Under the pieces are notes generated by a model that worked only from the letters and a program-made list of their open reading frames with translations, ran no database searches and had not been told where the DNA came from. From Bacteroidia bacterium (GTDB lineage: Bacteria; Bacteroidota; Bacteroidia; Flavobacteriales; Flavobacteriaceae): DNA of 64,000 bases. The position numbers were made by a program, and so were the translations under genes. Of the stretch, positions 35,587-42,951 are shown piece by piece (within the stretch, counting starts at the first letter, position 1; each line of letters starts with the position of its first letter). The DNA is taken from NCBI GenBank assembly GCA_030425285.1, contig JAUIAY010000001.1:544963-608962 (forward strand), read 5' to 3'.

Positions 35587-35677
35587 TAACTGTTTAATAC
35601 AGATTACTTCGCCTTGAGTATTAAATTATAAATGAAAGCGTTCCACACTTTTGGAACCAGAATATGAAAAGAATTAC

Positions 35678-37909
35678 ATGACAAGAAAGAAAAAAAGGAG
35701 ATCATCTAAAAACAAGATTTCCAACCTTACGAATACAATCTTAAGTATATTAAAAAAAGAACGAAATAAATCCTTCAACTATAAACAAATTGCTGCTAAA
35801 CTAGGTGTTAATGATGCCAGTAGTCGTAATCAAGTTATAAAAAAACTCCAACAGCTAAAAGCTAAAAAAGAAATTGAAGAAGTTGAGCGTGGTAAGTTTA
35901 AAGCGATACCAACTGCCGATTATCACACAGGTATTCTAGACCTGTCACACAAAGGATTTGGTTACATTATTAGCGATGAATTTGAAGATGATATTTACAT
36001 TGCATCCAATAATATCAATCGTGCTTTGGATGGTGATGAAGTAGAGTTTTATGTTTATAAACGGTTAAAACGCGGTAGAAGAGAGGGTGAAATAACCCAA
36101 GTACTTAAACGTGCTAAAAACGATTATGTTGGAGTCATTCAGATTCATAATAATTATGCATTTGTGATTCCAGATAGTACAAAAATGTACAAGGATATTT
36201 TTGTCCCTATCAACAAAACCAATAAAGCTGAAGAAGGCGATAAGGTTTTGGTTTCGTTGGATGATTGGCCTGAAAAAGCCGATTCTCCAAGTGGACGCGT
36301 ACTAAAAGTTTTAGGAAAACCAGGAGAGCATAATACCGAAATACATTCCATTTTAGCTGAATATGGCTTGCCTTATGAATTTCCTTATGAAGTAGAAGAG
36401 TACGCTAATAAATTAGATACCTCTATTACCAAAGAAGAAATAGCTAATCGCCGTGATATGCGCGACGTATTAACATTTACAATAGATCCAAAAGATGCTA
36501 AAGATTTTGACGATGCTCTATCGTTTCAAGTTTTAGAAAATGGTTTATATGAAATAGGTATTCATATTGCCGATGTATCACATTACGTAAAACCAAATAC
36601 TGTTTTAGATGAGGAAGCTTATGAACGAGCAACATCAGTTTATTTAGTAGATAGGGTAGTGCCTATGTTACCCGAAATACTTTCCAATAATGCATGTTCA
36701 TTAAGACCGCATGAGGAAAAATATACCTTTTCTGCAGTTTTTCAAATCAATGATAAGGCAGAAGTTATAAATCAATGGTTTGGTAGAACGGTAACCTATT
36801 CTGATGCACGTTTTGCTTATGAGGAAGCACAGGCTATTATAGAAAATAATCCAAATGTCACCTCGAGCGCAGTCGAGAGGTCTCAAATTAATACAACCAT
36901 CCCACAAGATGTTTCCTTAACCGGAAATGAATACCAAACCGATAAAAATATAGCTTTTGCTGTTTTAAAACTCAATGAATTAGCTAAAATTATGCGATCA
37001 AAGCGTATGCGTTCTGGTGCTATTTCATTTGATAAGGTTGAGGTAAAATTCATTTTAGATAAAGAAAATAATCCTACAAGTGTATTTTTTAAGACATCTA
37101 AAGATGCTAATAAATTGATAGAAGAGTTTATGTTATTAGCTAATAGAAAAGTCGCAGAATTTGTAGGTAAACAAAAACCGCCTAAAACTTTTGTATATCG
37201 TGTTCATGATGAGCCAGATGATAGCAAATTGGCTGCTTTACAAAATATAGTTGGTCGTTTTGGTTATAAACTCAATTTCAAGGATAAGAAATCGATGTCA
37301 GCTTCATTGAATAATTTACTGAAGGATGTTGTTGGTAAGAAAGAGCAAAATTTAGTTGATACGTTAGCTATCAGAAGCATGAGTAAAGCCGAATACACAA
37401 CCTATAATATTGGTCATTATGGTTTAGCTTTTGATTATTACAGTCATTTTACATCGCCTATTAGACGTTATCCTGATGTTATGGCACATCGTTTGCTTCA
37501 AAGCTATTTAGATGGTGAAAAATCAGCCAATGAAGAGGTTTACGAAGATAAATGCAATCATTCCAGCAACATGGAATATTTAGCTACAAAAGCTGAACGT
37601 GATTCTATAAAATACATGCAAATCAAATTTATGCAAGATCATAAAGATGAGGAGTTTGTTGGTGTAATTTCAGGAGTGACAGATTGGGGAATTTATGTTG
37701 AAATCATTGACAATAAATGTGAAGGCATGGTAAGAATTCGTGACATTAAAGACGATCATTATGATTTTGATGAAAGCGAATATGCACTCATAGGAAGAAA
37801 TACCAAAAACATGTATCAGTTAGGTGATGAAGTTATCGTAACTGTAAAAGATACCGATTTAGTCAAAAAGCACCTAGATTTTAATCTTATAGGAAAACAC
37901 AACGAATAA
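35678..37909 (+). CDS. rnr: Ribonuclease R
   Basis: A processive 3'-5' exoribonuclease that degrades structured RNA. The ATG at 35678 (MTRKKKRRSSKNK) gives 743 residues; nine upstream codons starting at TTG are rejected. Domains in order: basic N-terminus, winged helix (about 20-80), cold-shock domains, RNB catalytic domain with FTIDPKDAKDFDDALSF (magnesium aspartates, about 270-285) and HYGLAFDYYSHFTSPIRRYPD, then S1 (about 655-735). A short insert near residue 393 encodes NVTSSAVERSQ and coincides with a dispersed-type palindrome. The DUF2807 gene follows after 18 bases. Confidence 0.95.
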   Translation: MTRKKKRRSSKNKISNLTNTILSILKKERNKSFNYKQIAAKLGVNDASSRNQVIKKLQQLKAKKEIEEVERGKFKAIPTADYHTGILDLSHKGFGYIISDEFEDDIYIASNNINRALDGDEVEFYVYKRLKRGRREGEITQVLKRAKNDYVGVIQIHNNYAFVIPDSTKMYKDIFVPINKTNKAEEGDKVLVSLDDWPEKADSPSGRVLKVLGKPGEHNTEIHSILAEYGLPYEFPYEVEEYANKLDTSITKEEIANRRDMRDVLTFTIDPKDAKDFDDALSFQVLENGLYEIGIHIADVSHYVKPNTVLDEEAYERATSVYLVDRVVPMLPEILSNNACSLRPHEEKYTFSAVFQINDKAEVINQWFGRTVTYSDARFAYEEAQAIIENNPNVTSSAVERSQINTTIPQDVSLTGNEYQTDKNIAFAVLKLNELAKIMRSKRMRSGAISFDKVEVKFILDKENNPTSVFFKTSKDANKLIEEFMLLANRKVAEFVGKQKPPKTFVYRVHDEPDDSKLAALQNIVGRFGYKLNFKDKKSMSASLNNLLKDVVGKKEQNLVDTLAIRSMSKAEYTTYNIGHYGLAFDYYSHFTSPIRRYPDVMAHRLLQSYLDGEKSANEEVYEDKCNHSSNMEYLATKAERDSIKYMQIKFMQDHKDEEFVGVISGVTDWGIYVEIIDNKCEGMVRIRDIKDDHYDFDESEYALIGRNTKNMYQLGDEVIVTVKDTDLVKKHLDFNLIGKHNE
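36856..36883. repeat. REP-like palindrome inserted in frame in rnr
   Basis: The core CCTCGAGCGCAGTCGAGAGG (36861-36880) forms an imperfect hairpin: TCGA arms around GCGCAG, with outer C/G pairs and a small bulge. It resembles a dispersed palindrome I recall from intergenic regions of flavobacterial genomes. Here it keeps the reading frame of rnr. No second copy of this core is seen in the window. Confidence 0.55.
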
Positions 37910-37927
37910 TTATAAAAAACTATAAAA

Positions 37928-38599
37928 ATGAAAAATGTAGTCATAGCCATAGTAGCACTGTTTTCAAGTGTTTTATATGCACAAACCGAAAAGAATCTTG
38001 GAGATTTTAAAGAAGTTAAGGTTTATGATAGAATAGAAGTAGAGCTCGTTAAGTCAGACGAAAACAAAGTAGTCATATCAGGAAAGAACACTGAAGATGT
38101 TGTTTTTGTTATCAAAAATGGATTATTGAAAATCAGAATGACTTTAGATAAAAGCTTTAATGGTGATGAAACCGAAGTAAAAGTGTACTACAAAAACATA
38201 GATATTATTGATGCTAATGAAGGTACTTTTATTGGGTCTAATGATGTTTTTGAGCAGTTTGAAATAGATTTACGAGCCCAAGAAGGTGGCTCAATTAGAA
38301 TTCAAGTAAAAGACATGACCTTTTTGAACGTTAAAGCTATTTCTGGAGGTGTAGTACAGGTATCTGGAAATTCAAAAAACCAAAATGTCGATATCAATAC
38401 AGGTGGCCAGTATAAAGGAAAGGAACTTCATACCGAAAAGACCGATGTTATTATCCGAGCAGCTGGAGAAGCTCATGTTCATTCTACCAAGGAAGTAACT
38501 GCTAAAGTTAGGGCAGGTGGTAGTGTTTATATTTACGGAAACCCAGAAAAAGTAGATGAAAATACTGTGTTTGGTGGTAAAATAGTTAGAAAAGACTAA
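37928..38599 (+). CDS. DUF2807 (GIN-domain) exported protein
   Basis: The protein has 223 residues with a signal peptide ending VLYAQ. The opening LGDFKEVKVYDRIEVELVKSDENKVVISGKN and repeated short strands (AISGGVVQVSGNSKNQNVDINTGGQYKGKEL) fit the right-handed beta-solenoid DUF2807 domain common in Bacteroidota. The function is unknown, perhaps surface or adhesive. It is 18 bases downstream of rnr and precedes the LysE-type gene on the same strand. Confidence 0.82.
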   Translation: MKNVVIAIVALFSSVLYAQTEKNLGDFKEVKVYDRIEVELVKSDENKVVISGKNTEDVVFVIKNGLLKIRMTLDKSFNGDETEVKVYYKNIDIIDANEGTFIGSNDVFEQFEIDLRAQEGGSIRIQVKDMTFLNVKAISGGVVQVSGNSKNQNVDINTGGQYKGKELHTEKTDVIIRAAGEAHVHSTKEVTAKVRAGGSVYIYGNPEKVDENTVFGGKIVRKD

Positions 38600-38641
38600 A
38601 TACAGGCTTTTTTCATAAATTTGTGGAAATGCTATCCACTT

Positions 38642-39322
38642 ATGCTTGACGCCATTTTAGCGGCTATCCCTTTCGGAATAATATTGTCTTTCACTATAGG
38701 ACCGGTTTTTTTTGTATTGCTGGAAACCAGTGCTACCAAAGGCTTTAAAAGCGCTTTAATATTTGATTTAGGTGTCATCTTTGCAGATATTTTCTTCATT
38801 GTAGTGGCCTTTTACAGTACCAGTAAGTTATTGGATAAAATAAAGGATGATCCCAATTTTTTGATTTTTGGAGGTGTCCTACTAGCTGTTTATGGGTTTA
38901 TTTCTTTTATTAAAACCTCCAAATCCTTTCGGGAGATTGTCAGGGAATATCACACAGTAGAAATAAAAAAGAAGTTTGGTAAGCTCTTTATAAAAGGCTT
39001 TTTATTGAATTTCATCAATGTAGGTGTGCTTCTTGGATGGTTGGGTTTTATAGTGATCGGTAATTCTCTTACCGAAACCAACAATGATTTATGGGTATTT
39101 TTGGGAACTATTTTAGCTGTGTATTTTTTGGTAGATTTATTAAAAATGGCAGCAGCTAAAACCTTAAAGAATAAACTAACACCCAGACGTATTTTTAAAA
39201 CCAAGAAGATTGTGGCTTTGGTTATTTTTGGTTTTGGTATTTTATTACTCGTTCAAGGCTTTTTCCCAAAAGAAAAGGAAATGATAAAAGATAAGTTAGA
39301 AAAGATAAGTCCTTTGGATTAA
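38642..39322 (+). CDS. LysE family exporter
   Basis: The ATG at 38642 gives 226 residues; a TTG seven codons upstream is rejected. The opening LAAIPFGIILSFTIGPVFFVLLETSATKGFKSAL is the LysE/RhtB signature (GPxFFxxxxxxxxxGxxxA), with about six helices and a basic loop. These proteins export amino acids or their relatives; the substrate is not decidable. It stands last in rnr-DUF2807-LysE. Confidence 0.88.
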   Translation: MLDAILAAIPFGIILSFTIGPVFFVLLETSATKGFKSALIFDLGVIFADIFFIVVAFYSTSKLLDKIKDDPNFLIFGGVLLAVYGFISFIKTSKSFREIVREYHTVEIKKKFGKLFIKGFLLNFINVGVLLGWLGFIVIGNSLTETNNDLWVFLGTILAVYFLVDLLKMAAAKTLKNKLTPRRIFKTKKIVALVIFGFGILLLVQGFFPKEKEMIKDKLEKISPLD

Positions 39323-39334
39323 AAAATAGTTTTT

Positions 39335-39360
39335 GTCATTCAGAGCGAAGCGAAGAATCT
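39335..39360 (+). repeat. Dispersed repeat copy 1 (plus orientation), upstream of the GIY-YIG gene
   Basis: Begins GTCATTCAGAGC and ends GAAGCGAAGAATCT. The same motif, longer by an inserted segment, recurs at 39756-39792, and an inverted relative lies at 39696-39727. Confidence 0.7.
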
Positions 39361-39384
39361 AAAAACAAACACTATATTCATTTT

Positions 39385-39675
39385 GTGAAAACAAAAGGAA
39401 CACATAATTATTACGTTTATATTTTAACTAACAAAACCAGAACGGTTTTATATACAGGTGTTACAAACAACCTTAAAGACAGGTTATACTATCATAGAAA
39501 TCCACTGCCATTTTCGAAAGCTTTTACAACGAGATATAAATGCTTCTATCTCATTTATTATGAACGTTATCAAGAGATTGAGTTTGCAATTAAAAGAGAA
39601 AAACAAATCAAAGGGTTTAGTAGATCAAAAAAGAAGATGTTATTTTGGAATTTAATCCAGAATGGAAGTTTTTAA
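39385..39675 (+). CDS. GIY-YIG single-domain endonuclease (URI type)
   Basis: The protein has 96 residues from a GTG start. The motif pair YYVYILTNKTRTVLYTGVTNNLKDR is the GIY-YIG core with the catalytic Arg, and IEFAIKREKQIKGFSRSKKKMLF holds the catalytic Glu. This is the COG2827-type stand-alone nuclease found in many copies in Bacteroidota genomes. The physiological role is unknown. It is flanked by inverted copies of a dispersed repeat, at 25 and 20 bases. A shadow frame over 39458-39655 is ignored. Confidence 0.85.
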   Translation: MKTKGTHNYYVYILTNKTRTVLYTGVTNNLKDRLYYHRNPLPFSKAFTTRYKCFYLIYYERYQEIEFAIKREKQIKGFSRSKKKMLFWNLIQNGSF

Positions 39676-39695
39676 ATAATGAAATCAGTTAAAAG

Positions 39696-39727
39696 AGATT
39701 CATCAGTCGTACCTCCTTCTGAATGAC
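39696..39727 (-). repeat. Dispersed repeat copy 2 (inverted), downstream of the GIY-YIG gene
   Basis: Read on the minus strand it starts GTCATTCAGAAGGAGG, continues TACGACTGATGAATCT, and shares the GTCATTCAGA head and GAATCT tail with copy 1 but has a different middle. It lies 20 bases after the nuclease stop. Confidence 0.65.
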
Positions 39728-39755
39728 AAACATAATTTTTATTAAATTTCATATT

Positions 39756-39792
39756 GTCATTCAGAGCTGAACGATAGTGAAGCGAAGAATCT
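39756..39792 (+). repeat. Dispersed repeat copy 3 (plus orientation)
   Basis: Starts GTCATTCAGAGCTGAACG and ends GTGAAGCGAAGAATCT, so it shares both ends with copy 1 (GTCATTCAGAGC ... GAAGCGAAGAATCT) but has about 11 extra bases in between. Confidence 0.7.
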
Positions 39793-39810
39793 TAAAAATT
39801 AAAAACAAAA

Positions 39811-39836
39811 AAACTCTCAACAAATGTTGAAGGTTT
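39811..39836 (-). terminator. Terminator-like hairpin after the decayed tRNA-Cys copy
   Basis: Arms CTCTCAACA and TGTTGAAGG form a stem with mismatches around a two-base loop, followed by T-rich sequence on the minus strand. It matches in position the terminator behind the intact tRNA-Cys. Confidence 0.5.
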
Positions 39837-39890
39837 CTCGAGGTGTCAGCTTATTACATTGAAATAGCTGTAGATGGTGTTGTTTCCTTT
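39837..39890 (-). pseudogene. Decayed partial copy of tRNA-Cys (3' part)
   Basis: CTCGAGGTGTC (39837-39847) and GCTGTAGATGGTGTTG (39867-39882) match the 3' end and anticodon region of the intact tRNA-Cys, with the segment between them (T arm) diverged and four bases longer. Only the 3' half is recognisable; beyond 39882 the sequence no longer matches. It lies about 110 bases downstream of the intact gene on the same strand. Confidence 0.6.
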
Positions 39891-39919
39891 AATTAATTTT
39901 TTTAAAAATTAGAAATAAA

Positions 39920-39948
39920 AAAAGAGCTACTAAAAAAGTAACTCTTTC
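39920..39948 (-). terminator. Terminator after tRNA-Cys
   Basis: Arms AAAGAGCTACT and AGTAACTCTTT form a stem with one mismatch around an A-rich loop, followed by a T-run on the minus strand. It lies four bases past the tRNA 3' end. Confidence 0.7.
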
Positions 39949-39951
39949 TCG

Positions 39952-40022
39952 AGGTGTCGAGCGGATTCGAACCGCTGTAGATGGTGTTGCAGACCACTGC
40001 CTAGCCACTCGGCCACGACACC
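39952..40022 (-). tRNA. tRNA-Cys (GCA anticodon)
   Basis: The sequence folds as a cloverleaf: acceptor GGTGTCG/CGACACC with discriminator U73, the cysteine identity base; D arm TGGCCGAGTGGCTAGGCA; anticodon stem GTGGT/ACCAT with loop CTGCAAC, anticodon GCA; T arm AGCGGTTCGAATCCGCT. No CCA is encoded. A hairpin repeat stands just upstream of it (40028-40045). Confidence 0.95.
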
Positions 40023-40027
40023 CTAAC

Positions 40028-40045
40028 TTCCTGCGAAAGCAGGAA
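40028..40045. repeat. Short hairpin repeat TTCCTGC-GAAA-GCAGGAA
   Basis: A perfect seven-base stem with a GAAA loop lies five bases upstream of the tRNA-Cys 5' end. The sequence resembles a dispersed flavobacterial palindrome I recall. It has no T-run and so is not a typical terminator for folB. Confidence 0.55.
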
Positions 40046-40110
40046 TCTTATTAATTCCAAATAGAGAACTAACGTTCGCAAATGTAAAAAAAATAAGTTT
40101 TTTACACTAT

Positions 40111-40479
40111 TTACTTATAGTTTTTTCGTTTGTCGGTCATTTTTATCGTTACCATTTCAACATCACCGCCAATAGGAGGATTTAATTTACTAATCCAAAC
40201 AGTGGCTTTTTTGACCAATTTATCTTCAGTAAACACCCTATCTAAAATACGTCTAGCAACTGTTTCCAGTAAATGTGATGGTTTTAGCATTTCCTCACGT
40301 ATCACACGGTTTAAGAATACATAATCTACTGTATCACCTAATTGGTCTGATGCCGCAGAGGGTTGCAAATTGGCACTAATTTCCAAATCTACTCGGTAAT
40401 CACTACCAATTTTAGTCTCTTCACTTAAGCAACCATGATTGGCAAATATTCTGATGTTTTCAACTTTTATAACTCCCAT
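40111..40479 (-). CDS. folB: Dihydroneopterin aldolase
   Basis: The folate-pathway enzyme cleaves dihydroneopterin to hydroxymethyl-dihydropterin. The ATG at 40479 gives 122 residues beginning MGVIKVENIRIFANHGCLSEE; a short upstream extension is rejected. The family motif IRIFANHGCL (normally AHHG), Glu in the SEETKIGSDYRVDL segment and the C-terminal TVWISKLNPPIGGDVEMVTI (the KPxAP-like segment) are present. It is on the minus strand upstream of tRNA-Cys. Confidence 0.93.
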   Translation of the reverse strand: MGVIKVENIRIFANHGCLSEETKIGSDYRVDLEISANLQPSAASDQLGDTVDYVFLNRVIREEMLKPSHLLETVARRILDRVFTEDKLVKKATVWISKLNPPIGGDVEMVTIKMTDKRKNYK

Positions 40480-40544
40480 AAGGCAAAAATAAAACACCTT
40501 TCTTCACTTAAGGTTAATTTGTAAAGAAATTTATCTCAAAAAAG

Positions 40545-40754
40545 TTAATTAGTAAAGAAATCAAATACGTTGCTTATCGCGCTAGTTTTGGTTTTATAAA
40601 ATTCTGTATACGTACAGCGTTCACATGTTACCGCTGTAAATTTTTGATTTTGAATATCAAATATTTTTGATAAAGTACCTCCAGTAGCACGCATTTGTCC
40701 TACTTTATATGTTCTGTTGTGACATTTTGGGCATTCGTAATTTCTATGTTGCAT
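40545..40754 (-). CDS. Small zinc-ribbon protein (COG3478-like)
   Basis: The protein has 69 residues with two CxxC pairs (YECPKCHNRTYKVGQMRATGG and TCERCTYTEFY), making a four-Cys zinc ribbon. The layout matches the family annotated as nucleic-acid-binding zinc-ribbon proteins (zinc_ribbon_13), an established but functionally vague family. It is upstream of folB on the same strand (66 bases) and divergent from glnS. Confidence 0.75.
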   Translation of the reverse strand: MQHRNYECPKCHNRTYKVGQMRATGGTLSKIFDIQNQKFTAVTCERCTYTEFYKTKTSAISNVFDFFTN

Positions 40755-40842
40755 GGTTTTTGGTTTTATTTATAGGTAGTAAAAACAATTGATATGTTAC
40801 ATTTTATAAGTTATTACAACATTAAATTCATATAAATTTATC

Positions 40843-40850
40843 TAATTTTG
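40843..40850 (+). promoter_or_regulatory. Putative -7 box for glnS (TAATTTTG)
   Basis: An exact TAnnTTTG match 29 bases before the glnS ATG. Confidence 0.4.
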
Positions 40851-40879
40851 TACTTCTCATTTTGAAGGTAAAATAGATT

Positions 40880-42883
40880 ATGTCAGAAGAAACAAAATCA
40901 CTCAATTTTATTGAGCATATTATAGAAGAAGATTTAACAAACGGATTAGAAGCTTCTAAATTACGTTTTCGTTTTCCACCAGAACCAAACGGTTATTTAC
41001 ATATTGGGCATACTAAAGCCATAGGTATTAGTTTTGGTTTGGGAGAAAAGTACAATGCACCTGTAAATCTTCGTTTTGATGATACCAATCCAGCTAAAGA
41101 AGAGCAAGAATATGTAGATGCTATTAAGAAAGACGTAGCGTGGTTAGGGTATCAATGGGAAAATGAATTATACTCATCAGATTATTTTCAGCAATTATAT
41201 GATTGGGCTGTTTTATTAATAAAACAAGGTAAAGCTTATGTCGATTCGCAATCTAGCGAAGCTATGGCAGAACAAAAAGGAACACCAACACAACCAGGAG
41301 TTGATGGTCCTTATCGCAATCGTTCGGTTGAAGAAAACCTAGAATTGTTTGAACGTATGAAAGCAGGCGAATTCAACGAAGGCGATCATATTTTACGTGC
41401 AAAAATAGACATGCAACATCCTAATATGTTAATGCGTGACCCAATTATGTATCGTATTCTTAAAAAAGCACATCATAGAACAGGAAACGATTGGTGTATT
41501 TACCCAATGTACGATTGGACACATGGTGAAAGCGATTATATCGAGCAAATTTCGCATAGTTTATGTTCGCTTGAATTTAAGCCACATAGAGAGCTTTACG
41601 ACTGGTTTAAGGAGCAAGTATATGAGTATTCAAAAAACACTTATCCAATGCTTCCTAAACAACGTGAGTTTGCACGTTTAAATTTAAGTTATACCATTAT
41701 GAGTAAGCGTAAGCTGCTTAAATTGGTTGAGGATGGTATTGTAAAAGGTTGGGATGATCCTAGAATGCCTACTATTTCTGGTTTAAGACGTCGTGGTTAT
41801 ACACCAGAATCTATCCGAAATTTCATTGAGCGTGTTGGTGTTGCAAAACGCGAAAATGTTATTGATGTATCTTTATTAGAATTTTGTGTTCGTGACCACT
41901 TAAACAAAACAGCGCCTCGTGTTATGGCAGTTTTAGATCCACTAAAAGTGGTGATTACAAATTATCCAGATGATAAAGTAGAATGGTTAGAGGCTGAAAA
42001 CAATCCTGAAGACGAACAAGCAGGTTCTAGAGAAGTTCCTTTTTCAAAAGAAATATATATTGAAAAAGCCGATTTTAAAGAAGAAGCAGGAAGTAAGTTT
42101 TTCCGGTTAAAACTTGGTGGTGAAGTCCGTTTAAAGAACGCTTACATCATTCAAGCAAATGAGGTTGTAAAAGATGCTAACGGAAACATTACCGAAGTAC
42201 ATTGTACTTACGATACTGATACGTCTAAAAAAGTAAAAGGAACACTACATTGGGTATCCATTAAGCATGCTGTTGAAGCCGAAGTTAGAGAATATGATCG
42301 TTTGTTTATGGATGAAGCTCCAGATAGTCACCAAGACAAAGATTTTATGGAATTTTTAAATCCTAATTCGTTAAACATTACCAAAGCATTTGTTGAGCCT
42401 AGTTTAAAAGAAGCCAAAGTAGGAGATAGGTTCCAATTTCAACGTTTAGGATATTTTAATGTTGATAACGATTCTACATCTAATGCTTTAGTATTTAATA
42501 AAACAGTTGGATTGCGTGATACTTGGGAAAAACAAAAACCACAAGAAAAGCCGCAACAACAAAACAAACCTAAACCGCAACAACAGCGTAAAGCTATTAA
42601 TGTTATTCAGCAATTAGGAAAAAAGTACACGAATTATCCAGAAGATAAGCAAGCAAAAGTAAAGGCTGAAATTCTTGAATTAGCCAATGAGGTTAGTTAT
42701 GACGAGTTAGAGCCTTTATTTGGAACTGCTGTAAAAAAGGTTGGAACACGCATTGCCGCTATGCTTACTTTAAAAGTGTTATTAGCAAATGGTTTAGAAA
42801 AAAACGATGCTATTAATGAGTTTATAGAAAAAGCTTTAGAAGATAAAAATGCATTGTTGGTAGAAGAAGCTAAAGCGCTTTAA
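40880..42883 (+). CDS. glnS: Glutaminyl-tRNA synthetase with extra C-terminal domain
   Basis: The protein has 667 residues. The class I synthetase core (about 1-550) has the HIGH motif in PPEPNGYLHIGHTKAI and the KMSKS equivalent in IMSKRKLLK, then the two-barrel anticodon-binding region. From about residue 552 a Gln/Pro/Lys linker (QKPQEKPQQQNKPKPQQQ) leads into about 90 residues of predicted helices (AEILELANEVSYDELEPLF, INEFIEKALEDK). Some databases call this gene a GlnRS/YqeY fusion, but I do not see a YqeY signature. The core enzyme charges tRNA-Gln. Confidence 0.95.
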   Translation: MSEETKSLNFIEHIIEEDLTNGLEASKLRFRFPPEPNGYLHIGHTKAIGISFGLGEKYNAPVNLRFDDTNPAKEEQEYVDAIKKDVAWLGYQWENELYSSDYFQQLYDWAVLLIKQGKAYVDSQSSEAMAEQKGTPTQPGVDGPYRNRSVEENLELFERMKAGEFNEGDHILRAKIDMQHPNMLMRDPIMYRILKKAHHRTGNDWCIYPMYDWTHGESDYIEQISHSLCSLEFKPHRELYDWFKEQVYEYSKNTYPMLPKQREFARLNLSYTIMSKRKLLKLVEDGIVKGWDDPRMPTISGLRRRGYTPESIRNFIERVGVAKRENVIDVSLLEFCVRDHLNKTAPRVMAVLDPLKVVITNYPDDKVEWLEAENNPEDEQAGSREVPFSKEIYIEKADFKEEAGSKFFRLKLGGEVRLKNAYIIQANEVVKDANGNITEVHCTYDTDTSKKVKGTLHWVSIKHAVEAEVREYDRLFMDEAPDSHQDKDFMEFLNPNSLNITKAFVEPSLKEAKVGDRFQFQRLGYFNVDNDSTSNALVFNKTVGLRDTWEKQKPQEKPQQQNKPKPQQQRKAINVIQQLGKKYTNYPEDKQAKVKAEILELANEVSYDELEPLFGTAVKKVGTRIAAMLTLKVLLANGLEKNDAINEFIEKALEDKNALLVEEAKAL

Positions 42884-42951
42884 TAGATAATAAAACAGAA
42901 ATTGTATTTCAATAATTACTATCTTTAGTACACTAACTAAAACATGACATT

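Larger units (their letters stand above)
35028..35677. other. Long AT-rich intergenic region with a DnaA box and repeated TGTTAATA octamers (candidate origin region)
   Basis: No gene is seen in these 650 bases. They include a perfect DnaA-box consensus (TGTGGATAA, 35518-35526) and exact TGTTAATA or its complement at 35126-35133, 35301-35308, 35324-35331 and 35447-35454, with near copies at 35202-35209 and 35379-35386. Around them are long A/T runs. The region separates divergent genes (rpiB leftward, rnr rightward) and should also hold both promoters, including TAGCTTTG at 35579-35586 for rnr. The origin function is inference. Confidence 0.45.

Noticed and set aside
35028-35677. Small protein gene or ncRNA in the AT-rich gap
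   Set aside because: No frame with a sensible start and no stable GC-containing hairpin were seen; an RNA gene cannot be excluded but is not supported.
39458-39655. Second frame inside the GIY-YIG gene
   Set aside because: The GIY-YIG motifs are in the other frame; this one has no motif.
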